A DNA stretch of 64,000 nt. It comes from Xiphydria camelus. Its lineage: Eukaryota > Arthropoda > Insecta > Hymenoptera > Xiphydriidae. Under the pieces are notes generated by a model. The model had not been told where the DNA came from, searched no databases, and worked only from the letters and a program-made list of their open reading frames with translations. Made by a program: the position numbers and the translations under genes. The stretch's first letter is position 1, and each line of letters begins with the position of its first letter. The DNA lies in assembly GCA_963678675.1 (NCBI GenBank), contig OY783197.1, forward strand, positions 778,400 through 842,399, in the 5' to 3' direction. Below, in pieces: positions 34,981 through 49,900 of the stretch.

Positions 34981-37900
34981 AATTCTATAATAAGAATCTT
35001 ACTGTAGGACTCTATATATGAATATAATAGGATTAAATACTTATAAAAATCTTATAATAGAATTCTATAATAAGAATCTTACTGTAGGACTCTATAATAA
35101 GAATCTAATAGGATTAAATACTTATAAAAATTTTATAATAGGATTCTATAATAAGAATCTTAGTGTAGGACTCTATAATAAGAATCTAATAGGATTAAAT
35201 ACTTATAAAAATTTTATAATAGAATTCTATAATAAGAATCTTACTGTAGGACTCTATATATGAATATAATAGGATTAAATACTTATAAAAATTTTATAAT
35301 AGAATTCTATAATAAGAATCTTACTGTAGGACTCTATAATAAGAATCTAGTAGGATTCTATACTTATAAACATTTTATAATAGAATTCTATAATAAGAAT
35401 CTTATAGTAGGACTCTATATATGAATATAATAGGATTCTATACTTATAAAAATTCTATAATAAGAATCTAGTAGGATTAAATACTTATAAAAATCTTATA
35501 ATAGGATTCTATAATATGAATCTAATAGGATTAAATACTTATAAAAATTTTATAATAGGATTCTATAATAAGAATCTTACTGTAGGACTCTATTATAAGA
35601 ATCTATAGTAGGATTCAATACTTATAAAAATTTTATAATAGAATTCTATAATAAGAATCTTAGTGTAGGACTCTATAATAAGAATCTATAGTAGGATTCA
35701 ATACTTATAAAAATTTTATAATAGAATTCTATAATAAGAATCTTATAGTAGGACTCTATATATGAATATAATAGGATTAAATACTTATAAAAATTTTATA
35801 ATAGAATTCTATAATAAGAATCTTATAGTAGGACTCTATTATAAGAATCTATAGTAGGATTCAATACTTATAAAAATTTTATAATAGGATTCTATAATAA
35901 GAATCTTACTGTAGGACTCTGTATATGAATATAATAGGATTAAATACTTATAAAAATTTTATAATAGGATTCTATAATAAGAATCTTACTGTAGGACTCT
36001 GTATATGAATATAATAGGATTAAATACTTATAAAAATTTTATAATAGGATTCTATAATAAGAATCTTACTGTAGGACTCTATATATGAATATAATAGGAT
36101 TAAATACTTATAAAAATTTTATAATAGAATTCTATAATAAGAATCTATAGTAGGATTCAATACTTATACAAATTTTATAATAGAATTCTATAATAAGAAT
36201 CTTACTGTAGGACTCTATATATGAATATAATAGGATTAAATACTTATAAAAATTTTATAATAGAATTCTATAATAAGAATCTATAGTAGGATTCAATACT
36301 TATACAAATTTTATAATAGAATTCTATAATAAGAATCTTACTGTAGGACTCTATGATAAGAATCTATAGTAGGATTCAATACTTATAAAAATTTTATAAT
36401 AGGATTCTATAATAAGAATCTTACTGTAGGACTCTATGATAAGAATCTATAGTAGGATTCAATACTTATAAAAATTTTATAATAGAATTCTATAATAAGA
36501 ATCTTAGTGTAGGACTCTATAATAAGAATCTATAGTAGGATTCAATACTTATAAAAATTTTATAATAGAATTCTATAATAAGAATCTTATAGTAGGACTC
36601 TATATATGAATATAATAGGATTAAATACTTATAAAAATTTTATAATAGAATTCTATAATAAGAATCTTATAGTAGGACTCTATTATAAGAATCTATAGTA
36701 GGATTCAATACTTATAAAAATTTTATAATAGGATTCTATAATAAGAATCTTACTGTAGGACTCTGTATATGAATATAATAGGATTAAATACTTATAAAAA
36801 TTTTATAATAGGATTCTATAATAAGAATCTTACTGTAGGACTCTATTATAAGAATCTATAGTAGGATTCAATACTTATACAAATTTTATAATAGAATTCT
36901 ATAATAAGAATCTTACTGTAGGACTCTATATATGAATATAATAGGATTAAATACTTATACAAATTTTATAATAGAATTCTGTAATAAGAATCTTATAGTA
37001 GGACTCTATATATGAATATAATAGGATTAAATACTTATAAAAATTTTATAATAGAATTCTATAATAAGAATCTATAGTAGGATTCAATACTTATAAAAAT
37101 TTTATAATAGAATTCTATAATAAGAATCTTATAGTAGGACTCTATATATGAATATAATAGGATTAAATACTTGTAAAAATTTTGTAATAGAATTGTATAA
37201 TAATAATCAAATAATAACTCTCTATAAATGAATCTGATAATAGCACTTTATTTAATAATCTAATAATAGGATTCTATACTTATAAACATTTTATAATAGA
37301 ATTCTATAATAAGAATCTTATAGTAGGACTCTATATATGAATATAATAGGATTAAATACTTATAAAAATTTTATAATAGAATTCTATAATAAGAATCTTA
37401 CTGTAGGACTCTATAATAAGAATCTATAGTAGGATTAAATACTTATAAAAATTTTATAATAGAATTCTATAATAAGAATCTTACTGTAGGACTCTATATA
37501 TGAATATAATAGGATTAAATACTTATAAAAATTTTATAATAGAATTCTGTAATAAGAATCTTATAGTAGGACTCTATATATGAATATAATAGGATTAAAT
37601 ACTTATAAAAATTTTATAATAGAATTCTATAATAAGAATCTTACTGTAGGACTCTATATATGAATATAATAGGATTAAATACTTATAAAAATTTTATAAT
37701 AGAATTCTATAATAAGAATCTATAGTAGGATTCAATACTTATAAAAATTTTATAATAGAATTCTATAATAAGAATCTTATAGTAGGACTCTATATATGAA
37801 TATAATAGGATTAAATACTTGTAAAAATTTTGTAATAGAATTGTATAATAATAATCAAATAATAACTCTCTATAAATGAATCTGATAATAGCACTTTATT

Positions 37901-40900
37901 TAATAATCTAATAATAGGATTCTATACTTATAAACATTTTATAATAGAATTCTATAATAAGAATCTTATAGTAGGACTCTATATATGAATATAATAGGAT
38001 TAAATACTTATAAAAATTTTATAATAGAATTCTATAATAAGAATCTTACTGTAGGACTCTATAATAAGAATCTATAGTAGGATTAAATACTTATAAAAAT
38101 TTTATAATAGAATTCTATAATAAGAATCTTACTGTAGGACTCTATATATGAATATAATAGGATTAAATACTTATAAAAATTTTATAATAGAATTCTGTAA
38201 TAAGAATCTTATAGTAGGACTCTATATATGAATATAATAGGATTAAATACTTATAAAAATTTTATAATAGAATTCTATAATAAGAATCTTACTGTAGGAC
38301 TCTATATATGAATATAATAGGATTAAATACTTATAAAAATTTTATAATAGAATTCTATAATAAGAATCTTACTGTAGGACTCTATAATAAGAATCTATAG
38401 TAGGATTCAATACTTATAAAAATTTTATAATAGGATTCTATAATAAGAATCTTACTGTAGGACTCTATATATGAATATAATAGGATTAAATACTTATAAA
38501 AATTTTATAATAGAATTCTATAATAAGAATCTTACTGTAGGTCTCTATAATAAGAATCTAGTAGGATTAAATACTTATAAAAATTTTATAATAGAATTCT
38601 ATAATAAGAATCTTACTGTAGGACTCTATATATGAATATAATAGGATTAAATACTTATAAAAATTTTATAATAGAATTCTATAATAAGAATCTTACTGTA
38701 GGACTCTATGATAAGAATCTATAGTAGGATTCAATACTTATAAAAATTTTATAATAGAATTCTATAATAAGAATCTTAGTGTAGGACTCTATATATGAAT
38801 ATAATAGGATTAAATACTTATAAAAATTTTATAACAGAATTCTATAATAAGAATCTTACTGTAGGACTCTATATATGAATATAATAGGATTAAATACTTA
38901 TAAAAATTTTATAATAGAATTCTATAATAAGAATCTTAGTGTAGGACTCTATAATAAGAATCTAATAGGATTAAATACTTATAAAAATTTTATAATAGAA
39001 TTCTATAATAAGAATCTAGTAGGATTAAATACTTATAAAAATTTTATAATAGAATTCTATAATAAGAATCTTACTGTAGGACTCTATATATGAATATAAT
39101 AGGATTAAATACTTATAAAAATTTTATAATAGAATTCTATAATAAGAATCTTATAGTAGGACTCTATATATGAATATAATAGGATTAAATACTTATAAAA
39201 ATTTTATAATAGGATTCTATAATAAGAATCTTACTGTAGGACTCTATATATGAATATAATAGGATTAAATACTTATAAAAATCTTATAATAGAATTCTAT
39301 AATAAGAATCTTACTGTAGGACTCTATGATAAGAATCTATAGTAGGATTCAATACTTATAAAAATTTTATAATAGAATTCTATAATAAGAATCTTATAGT
39401 AGGACTCTATATATGAATATAATAGGATTAAATACTTATAAAAATTTTATAATAGAATTCTATAATAAGAATCTTACTGTAGGTCTCTATAATAAGAATC
39501 TAGTAGGATTAAATACTTATACAAATTTTATAATAGAATTCTATAATAAGAATCTTACTGTAGGACTCTATATATGAATATAATAGGATTAAATACTTAT
39601 AAAAATTTTATAATAGAATTCTGTAATAAGAATCTTATAGTAGGACTCTATATATGAATATAATAGGATTAAATACTTATAAAAATTTTATAATAGAATT
39701 CTATAATAAGAATCTTACTGTAGGACTCTATATATGAATATAATAGGATTAAATACTTATAAAAATTTTATAATAGAATTCTATAATAAGAATCTTACTG
39801 TAGGACTCTATAATAAGAATCTATAGTAGGATTCAATACTTATAAAAATTTTATAATAGGATTCTATAATAAGAATCTTACTGTAGGACTCTATATATGA
39901 ATATAATAGGATTAAATACTTATAAAAATTTTATAATAGAATTCTATAATAAGAATCTTACTGTAGGTCTCTATAATAAGAATCTAGTAGGATTAAATAC
40001 TTATAAAAATTTTATAATAGAATTCTATAATAAGAATCTTACTGTAGGACTCTATATATGAATATAATAGGATTAAATACTTATAAAAATTTTATAATAG
40101 AATTCTATAATAAGAATCTTACTGTAGGACTCTATGATAAGAATCTATAGTAGGATTCAATACTTATAAAAATTTTATAATAGAATTCTATAATAAGAAT
40201 CTTAGTGTAGGACTCTATATATGAATATAATAGGATTAAATACTTATAAAAATTTTATAACAGAATTCTATAATAAGAATCTTACTGTAGGACTCTATAT
40301 ATGAATATAATAGGATTAAATACTTATAAAAATTTTATAATAGAATTCTATAATAAGAATCTTAGTGTAGGACTCTATAATAAGAATCTAATAGGATTAA
40401 ATACTTATAAAAATTTTATAATAGAATTCTATAATAAGAATCTAGTAGGATTAAATACTTATAAAAATTTTATAATAGAATTCTATAATAAGAATCTTAC
40501 TGTAGGACTCTATATATGAATATAATAGGATTAAATACTTATAAAAATTTTATAATAGAATTCTATAATAAGAATCTTATAGTAGGACTCTATATATGAA
40601 TATAATAGGATTAAATACTTATAAAAATTTTATAATAGAATTCTGTAATAAGAATCTTACTGTAGGACTCTATATATGAATATAATAGGATTAAATACTT
40701 ATAACAATTTTATAATAGAATTCTATAATAAGAATCTTACTGTAGGACTCTATGATAAGAATCTATAGTAGGATTCAATACTTATAAAAATTTTATAATA
40801 GAATTCTATAATAAGAATCTTATAGTAGGACTCTATATATGAATATAATAGGATTAAATACTTATAAAAATTTTATAATAGAATTCTATAATAAGAATCT

Positions 40901-43900
40901 TACTGTAGGTCTCTATAATAAGAATCTAGTAGGATTAAATACTTATACAAATTTTATAATAGAATTCTATAATAAGAATCTTACTGTAGGACTCTATATA
41001 TGAATATAATAGGATTAAATACTTATAAAAATTTTATAATAGAATTCTATAATAAGAATCTTACTGTAGGACTCTATATATGAATATAATAGGATTAAAT
41101 ACTTATAAAAATTTTATAATAGAATTCTATAATAAAAATCTTACTGTAGGACTCTATATATGAATCTAATAGGATTAAATACTTATAAAAATTTTATAAT
41201 AGGATTCTATAATAAGAATCTATAGTAGGATTCAATACTTATAGAAATTTTATAATAGGATTCTATAATAAGAATCTTACTGTAGGACTCTATAATAAGA
41301 ATCTAATAGGATTCTATACTTATAAAAATTTTATAATAGAATTTTATAATAAGAATCTTACTGTAGGTCTCTATAATAAGAATCTAGTAGGATTAAATAC
41401 TTATACAAATTTTATAATAGAATTCTATAATAAGAATCTTACTGTAGGACTCTATATATGAATATAATAGGATTAAATACTTATAAAAATTTTATAATAG
41501 AATTCTATAATAAGAATCTAGTAGGATTCAATACTTGTAGAAATTTTATAATAGGATTCTATAATAAGAATCTTACTGTAGGACTCTATATATGAATATA
41601 ATAGGATTAAATACTTATAAAAATTTTATAATAGAATTCTATAATAAGAATCTTACTGTAGGTCTCTATAATAAGAATCTAGTAGGATTAAATACTTATA
41701 CAAATTTTATAATAGAATTCTATAATAAGAATCTTACTGTAGGACTCTATATATGAATATAATAGGATTAAATACTTATAAAAATTTTATAATAGAATTC
41801 TATAATAAGAATCTTACTGTAGGACTCTATATATGAATATAATAGGATTAAATACTTATAAAAATTTTATAATAGAATTCTATAATAAGAATCTTACTGT
41901 AGGACTCTATGATAAGAATCTATAGTAGGATTCAATACTTATAAAAATTTTATAATAGAATTCTATAATAAGAATCTTATAGTAGGACTCTATATATGAA
42001 TATAATAGGATTAAATACTTATAAAAATTTTATAATAGAATTCTATAATAAGAATCTTACTGTAGGACTCTATATATGAATATAATAGGATTAAATACTT
42101 ATAAAAATTTTATAATAGAATTCTATAATAAGAATCTTAGTGTAGGACTCTATATATGAATATAATAGGATTAAATACTTATAAAAATTTTATAACAGAA
42201 TTCTATAATAAGAATCTTACTGTAGGACTCTATATATGAATATAATAGGATTAAATACTTATAAAAATTTTATAATAGAATTCTATAATAAGAATCTTAG
42301 TGTAGGACTCTATAATAAGAATCTAATAGGATTAAATACTTATAAAAATTTTATAATAGAATTCTATAATAAGAATCTAGTAGGATTAAATACTTATAAA
42401 AATTTTATAATAGAATTCTATAATAAGAATCTAGTAGGATTAAATACTTTTAAAAATTTTATAATAGAATTCTATAATAATAATCAAATAATAACTTTAT
42501 AAATTAATCTGATAATAGGACTTTATTTAATAATCTATAATAATAGGATTCTATACTTATAAACATTTTATAATAGAATTCTATAATAAGAATCTTACTG
42601 TAGGACTCTATATATGAATATAATAGGATTAAATACTTATAAAAATTTTATAATAGAATTCTATAATAAGAATCTTACTGTAGGACTCTATATATGAATA
42701 TAATAGGATTAAATACTTATAAAAATTTTATAATAGGATTCTATAATAAAAATCTAGTAGGATTAAATACTTATAAAAATTTTATAATAGAATTCTATAA
42801 TAAGAATCTTACTGTAGGACTCTGTATATGAATATAATAGGATTAAATACTTATAAAAATTTTATAATAGAATTCTATAATAAGAATCTTACTGTAGGAC
42901 TCTATGATAAGAATCTATAGTAGGATTCAATACTTATAAAAATTTTATAATAGAATTCTATAATAAGAATCTTATAGTAGGACTCTATATATGAATATAA
43001 TAGGATTAAATACTTATAAAAATTTTATAATAGAATTCTATAATAAGAATCTTACTGTAGGACTCTATATATGAATATAATAGGATTAAATACTTATAAA
43101 AATTTTATAATAGAATTCTATAATAAGAATCTTAGTGTAGGACTCTATATATGAATATAATAGGATTAAATACTTATAAAAATTTTATAACAGAATTCTA
43201 TAATAAGAATCTTACTGTAGGACTCTATATATGAATATAATAGGATTAAATACTTATAAAAATTTTATAATAGAATTCTATAATAAGAATCTTAGTGTAG
43301 GACTCTATATATGAATATAATAGGATTAAATACTTATAAAAATTTTATAATAGAATTCTATAATAAGAATCTAGTAGGATTAAATACTTATAAAAATTTT
43401 ATAATAGAATTCTATAATAAGAATCTAGTAGGATTAAATACTTTTAAAAATTTTATAATAGAATTCTATAATAATAATCAAATAATAACTTTATAAATTA
43501 ATCTGATAATAGGACTTTATTTAATAATCTATAATAATAGGATTCTATACTTATAAACATTTTATAATAGAATTCTATAATAAGAATCTTACTGTAGGAC
43601 TCTATATATGAATATAATAGGATTAAATACTTATAAAAATTTTATAATAGGATTCTATAATAAGAATCTTACTGTAGGACTCTATATATGAATATAATAG
43701 GATTAAATACTTATAAAAATCTTATAATAGAATTCTATAATAAGAATCTCACTGTAGGACTCTATATATGAATCTAGTAGGATTAAATACGTATAAAAAT
43801 TTTATAATAGGATTCTATAATAAGAATCTTACTGTAGGACTCTATATATGAATATAATAGGATTAAATACTTATACAAATTTTATAATAGAATTCTATAA

Positions 43901-46900
43901 TAAGAATCTTACTGTAGGACTCTATATATGAATATAATAGGATTAAATACTTATAAAAATTTTATAATAGAATTCTATAATAAGAATCTTACTGTAGGAC
44001 TCTATAATAAGAATCTATAGTAGGATTAAATACTTATAAAAATTTTATAATAGAATTCTATAATAAGAATCTTACTGTAGGACTCTATAATAAGAATCTA
44101 TAGTAGGATTCAATACTTATAAAAATTTTATAATAGAATTCTATAATAAGAATCTTATAGTAGGACTCTATATATGAATATAATAGGATTAAATACTTAT
44201 AAAAATTTTATAATAGAATTCTATAATAAGAATCTTAGTGTAGGACTCTATATATGAATATAATAGGATTAAATACTTATAAAAATTTTATAATAGAATT
44301 CTATAATAAGAATCTTATAGTAGGACTCTATTATAAGAATCTATAGTAGGATTCAATACTTATAAAAATTTTATAATAGGATTCTATAATAAGAATCTTA
44401 CTGTAGGACTCTATTATAAGAATCTATAGTAGGATTCAATACTTATAAAAATTTTATAATAGAATTCTATAATAAGAATCTTATAGTAGGACTCTATATA
44501 TGAATATAATAGGATTCTATACTTATAAAAATTTTATAATAGAATTCTATAATAAGAATCTCACTGTAGGACTCTATATATGAATCTAGTAGGATTAAAT
44601 ACGTATAAAAATTTTATAATAGGATTCTATAATAAGAATCTTACTGTAGGACTCTATATATGAATATAATAGGATTAAATACTTATACAAATTTTATAAT
44701 AGAATTCTATAATAAGAATCTTACTGTAGGACTCTATAATAAGAATCTATAGTAGGATTAAATACTTATAAAAATTTTATAATAGAATTCTATAATAAGA
44801 ATCTTACTGTAGGACTCTATAATAAGAATCTATAGTAGGATTCAATACTTATAAAAATTTTATAATAGGATTCTATAATAAGAATCTTACTGTAGGACTC
44901 TATTATAAGAATCTATAGTAGGATTCAATACTTATACAAATTTTATAATAGAATTCTATAATAAGAATCTTACTGTAGGACTCTATAATAAGAATCTATA
45001 GTAGGATTAAATACTTATAAAATTTTTATAATAGAATTCTATAATAAGAATCTTATAGTAGGACTCTATATATGAATATAATAGGATTCTATACTTATAA
45101 AAATTCTATAATAAGAATCTAGTAGGATTAAATACTTATAAAAATCTTATAATAGGATTCTATAATATGAATCTAATAGGATTAAATACTTATAAAAATT
45201 TTATAATAGGATTCTATAATAAGAATCTTACTGTAGGACTCTATTATAAGAATCTATAGTAGGATTCAATACTTATAAAAATTTTATAATAGAATTCTAT
45301 AATAAGAATCTTAGTGTAGGACTCTATAATAAGAATCTATAGTAGGATTCAATACTTATAAAAATTTTATAATAGAATTCTATAATAAGAATCTTATAGT
45401 AGGACTCTATATATGAATATAATAGGATTAAATACTTATAAAAATTTTATAATAGAATTCTATAATAAGAATCTTATAGTAGGACTCTATTATAAGAATC
45501 TATAGTAGGATTCAATACTTATAAAAATTTTATAATAGGATTCTATAATAAGAATCTTACTGTAGGACTCTGTATATGAATATAATAGGATTAAATACTT
45601 ATAAAAATTTTATAATAGGATTCTATAATAAGAATCTTACTGTAGGACTCTGTATATGAATATAATAGGATTAAATACTTATAAAAATTTTATAATAGGA
45701 TTCTATAATAAGAATCTTACTGTAGGACTCTATATATGAATATAATAGGATTAAATACTTATAAAAATTTTATAATAGAATTCTATAATAAGAATCTATA
45801 GTAGGATTCAATACTTATACAAATTTTATAATAGAATTCTATAATAAGAATCTTACTGTAGGACTCTATATATGAATATAATAGGATTAAATACTTATAA
45901 AAATTTTATAATAGAATTCTATAATAAGAATCTATAGTAGGATTCAATACTTATACAAATTTTATAATAGAATTCTATAATAAGAATCTTACTGTAGGAC
46001 TCTATGATAAGAATCTATAGTAGGATTCAATACTTATAAAAATTTTATAATAGGATTCTATAATAAGAATCTTACTGTAGGACTCTATGATAAGAATCTA
46101 TAGTAGGATTCAATACTTATAAAAATTTTATAATAGAATTCTATAATAAGAATCTTAGTGTAGGACTCTATAATAAGAATCTATAGTAGGATTCAATACT
46201 TATAAAAATTTTATAATAGAATTCTATAATAAGAATCTTATAGTAGGACTCTATATATGAATATAATAGGATTAAATACTTATAAAAATTTTATAATAGA
46301 ATTCTATAATAAGAATCTTATAGTAGGACTCTATTATAAGAATCTATAGTAGGATTCAATACTTATAAAAATTTTATAATAGGATTCTATAATAAGAATC
46401 TTACTGTAGGACTCTGTATATGAATATAATAGGATTAAATACTTATAAAAATTTTATAATAGGATTCTATAATAAGAATCTTACTGTAGGACTCTATTAT
46501 AAGAATCTATAGTAGGATTCAATACTTATACAAATTTTATAATAGAATTCTATAATAAGAATCTTACTGTAGGACTCTATATATGAATATAATAGGATTA
46601 AATACTTATACAAATTTTATAATAGAATTCTGTAATAAGAATCTTATAGTAGGACTCTATATATGAATATAATAGGATTAAATACTTATAAAAATTTTAT
46701 AATAGAATTCTATAATAAGAATCTATAGTAGGATTCAATACTTATAAAAATTTTATAATAGAATTCTATAATAAGAATCTTATAGTAGGACTCTATATAT
46801 GAATATAATAGGATTAAATACTTGTAAAAATTTTGTAATAGAATTGTATAATAATAATCAAATAATAACTCTCTATAAATGAATCTGATAATAGCACTTT

Positions 46901-49900
46901 ATTTAATAATCTAATAATAGGATTCTATACTTATAAACATTTTATAATAGAATTCTATAATAAGAATCTTATAGTAGGACTCTATATATGAATATAATAG
47001 GATTAAATACTTATAAAAATTTTATAATAGAATTCTATAATAAGAATCTTACTGTAGGACTCTATAATAAGAATCTATAGTAGGATTAAATACTTATAAA
47101 AATTTTATAATAGAATTCTATAATAAGAATCTTACTGTAGGACTCTATATATGAATATAATAGGATTAAATACTTATAAAAATTTTATAATAGAATTCTG
47201 TAATAAGAATCTTATAGTAGGACTCTATATATGAATATAATAGGATTAAATACTTATAAAAATTTTATAATAGAATTCTATAATAAGAATCTTACTGTAG
47301 GACTCTATATATGAATATAATAGGATTAAATACTTATAAAAATTTTATAATAGAATTCTATAATAAGAATCTTACTGTAGGACTCTATAATAAGAATCTA
47401 TAGTAGGATTCAATACTTATAAAAATTTTATAATAGGATTCTATAATAAGAATCTTACTGTAGGACTCTATATATGAATATAATAGGATTAAATACTTAT
47501 AAAAATTTTATAATAGAATTCTATAATAAGAATCTTACTGTAGGTCTCTATAATAAGAATCTAGTAGGATTAAATACTTATAAAAATTTTATAATAGAAT
47601 TCTATAATAAGAATCTTACTGTAGGACTCTATATATGAATATAATAGGATTAAATACTTATAAAAATTTTATAATAGAATTCTATAATAAGAATCTTACT
47701 GTAGGACTCTATGATAAGAATCTATAGTAGGATTCAATACTTATAAAAATTTTATAATAGAATTCTATAATAAGAATCTTAGTGTAGGACTCTATATATG
47801 AATATAATAGGATTAAATACTTATAAAAATTTTATAACAGAATTCTATAATAAGAATCTTACTGTAGGACTCTATATATGAATATAATAGGATTAAATAC
47901 TTATAAAAATTTTATAATAGAATTCTATAATAAGAATCTTAGTGTAGGACTCTATAATAAGAATCTAATAGGATTAAATACTTATAAAAATTTTATAATA
48001 GAATTCTATAATAAGAATCTAGTAGGATTAAATACTTATAAAAATTTTATAATAGAATTCTATAATAAGAATCTTACTGTAGGACTCTATATATGAATAT
48101 AATAGGATTAAATACTTATAAAAATTTTATAATAGAATTCTATAATAAGAATCTTATAGTAGGACTCTATATATGAATATAATAGGATTAAATACTTATA
48201 AAAATTTTATAATAGGATTCTATAATAAGAATCTTACTGTAGGACTCTATATATGAATATAATAGGATTAAATACTTATAAAAATCTTATAATAGAATTC
48301 TATAATAAGAATCTTACTGTAGGACTCTATGATAAGAATCTATAGTAGGATTCAATACTTATAAAAATTTTATAATAGAATTCTATAATAAGAATCTTAT
48401 AGTAGGACTCTATATATGAATATAATAGGATTAAATACTTATAAAAATTTTATAATAGAATTCTATAATAAGAATCTTACTGTAGGTCTCTATAATAAGA
48501 ATCTAGTAGGATTAAATACTTATACAAATTTTATAATAGAATTCTATAATAAGAATCTTACTGTAGGACTCTATATATGAATATAATAGGATTAAATACT
48601 TATAAAAATTTTATAATAGAATTCTGTAATAAGAATCTTATAGTAGGACTCTATATATGAATATAATAGGATTAAATACTTATAAAAATTTTATAATAGA
48701 ATTCTATAATAAGAATCTTACTGTAGGACTCTATATATGAATATAATAGGATTAAATACTTATAAAAATTTTATAATAGAATTCTATAATAAGAATCTTA
48801 CTGTAGGACTCTATAATAAGAATCTATAGTAGGATTCAATACTTATAAAAATTTTATAATAGGATTCTATAATAAGAATCTTACTGTAGGACTCTATATA
48901 TGAATATAATAGGATTAAATACTTATAAAAATTTTATAATAGAATTCTATAATAAGAATCTTACTGTAGGTCTCTATAATAAGAATCTAGTAGGATTAAA
49001 TACTTATAAAAATTTTATAATAGAATTCTATAATAAGAATCTTACTGTAGGACTCTATATATGAATATAATAGGATTAAATACTTATAAAAATTTTATAA
49101 TAGAATTCTATAATAAGAATCTTACTGTAGGACTCTATGATAAGAATCTATAGTAGGATTCAATACTTATAAAAATTTTATAATAGAATTCTATAATAAG
49201 AATCTTAGTGTAGGACTCTATATATGAATATAATAGGATTAAATACTTATAAAAATTTTATAACAGAATTCTATAATAAGAATCTTACTGTAGGACTCTA
49301 TATATGAATATAATAGGATTAAATACTTATAAAAATTTTATAATAGAATTCTATAATAAGAATCTTAGTGTAGGACTCTATAATAAGAATCTAATAGGAT
49401 TAAATACTTATAAAAATTTTATAATAGAATTCTATAATAAGAATCTAGTAGGATTAAATACTTATAAAAATTTTATAATAGAATTCTATAATAAGAATCT
49501 TACTGTAGGACTCTATATATGAATATAATAGGATTAAATACTTATAAAAATTTTATAATAGAATTCTATAATAAGAATCTTATAGTAGGACTCTATATAT
49601 GAATATAATAGGATTAAATACTTATAAAAATTTTATAATAGAATTCTGTAATAAGAATCTTACTGTAGGACTCTATATATGAATATAATAGGATTAAATA
49701 CTTATAACAATTTTATAATAGAATTCTATAATAAGAATCTTACTGTAGGACTCTATGATAAGAATCTATAGTAGGATTCAATACTTATAAAAATTTTATA
49801 ATAGAATTCTATAATAAGAATCTTATAGTAGGACTCTATATATGAATATAATAGGATTAAATACTTATAAAAATTTTATAATAGAATTCTATAATAAGAA

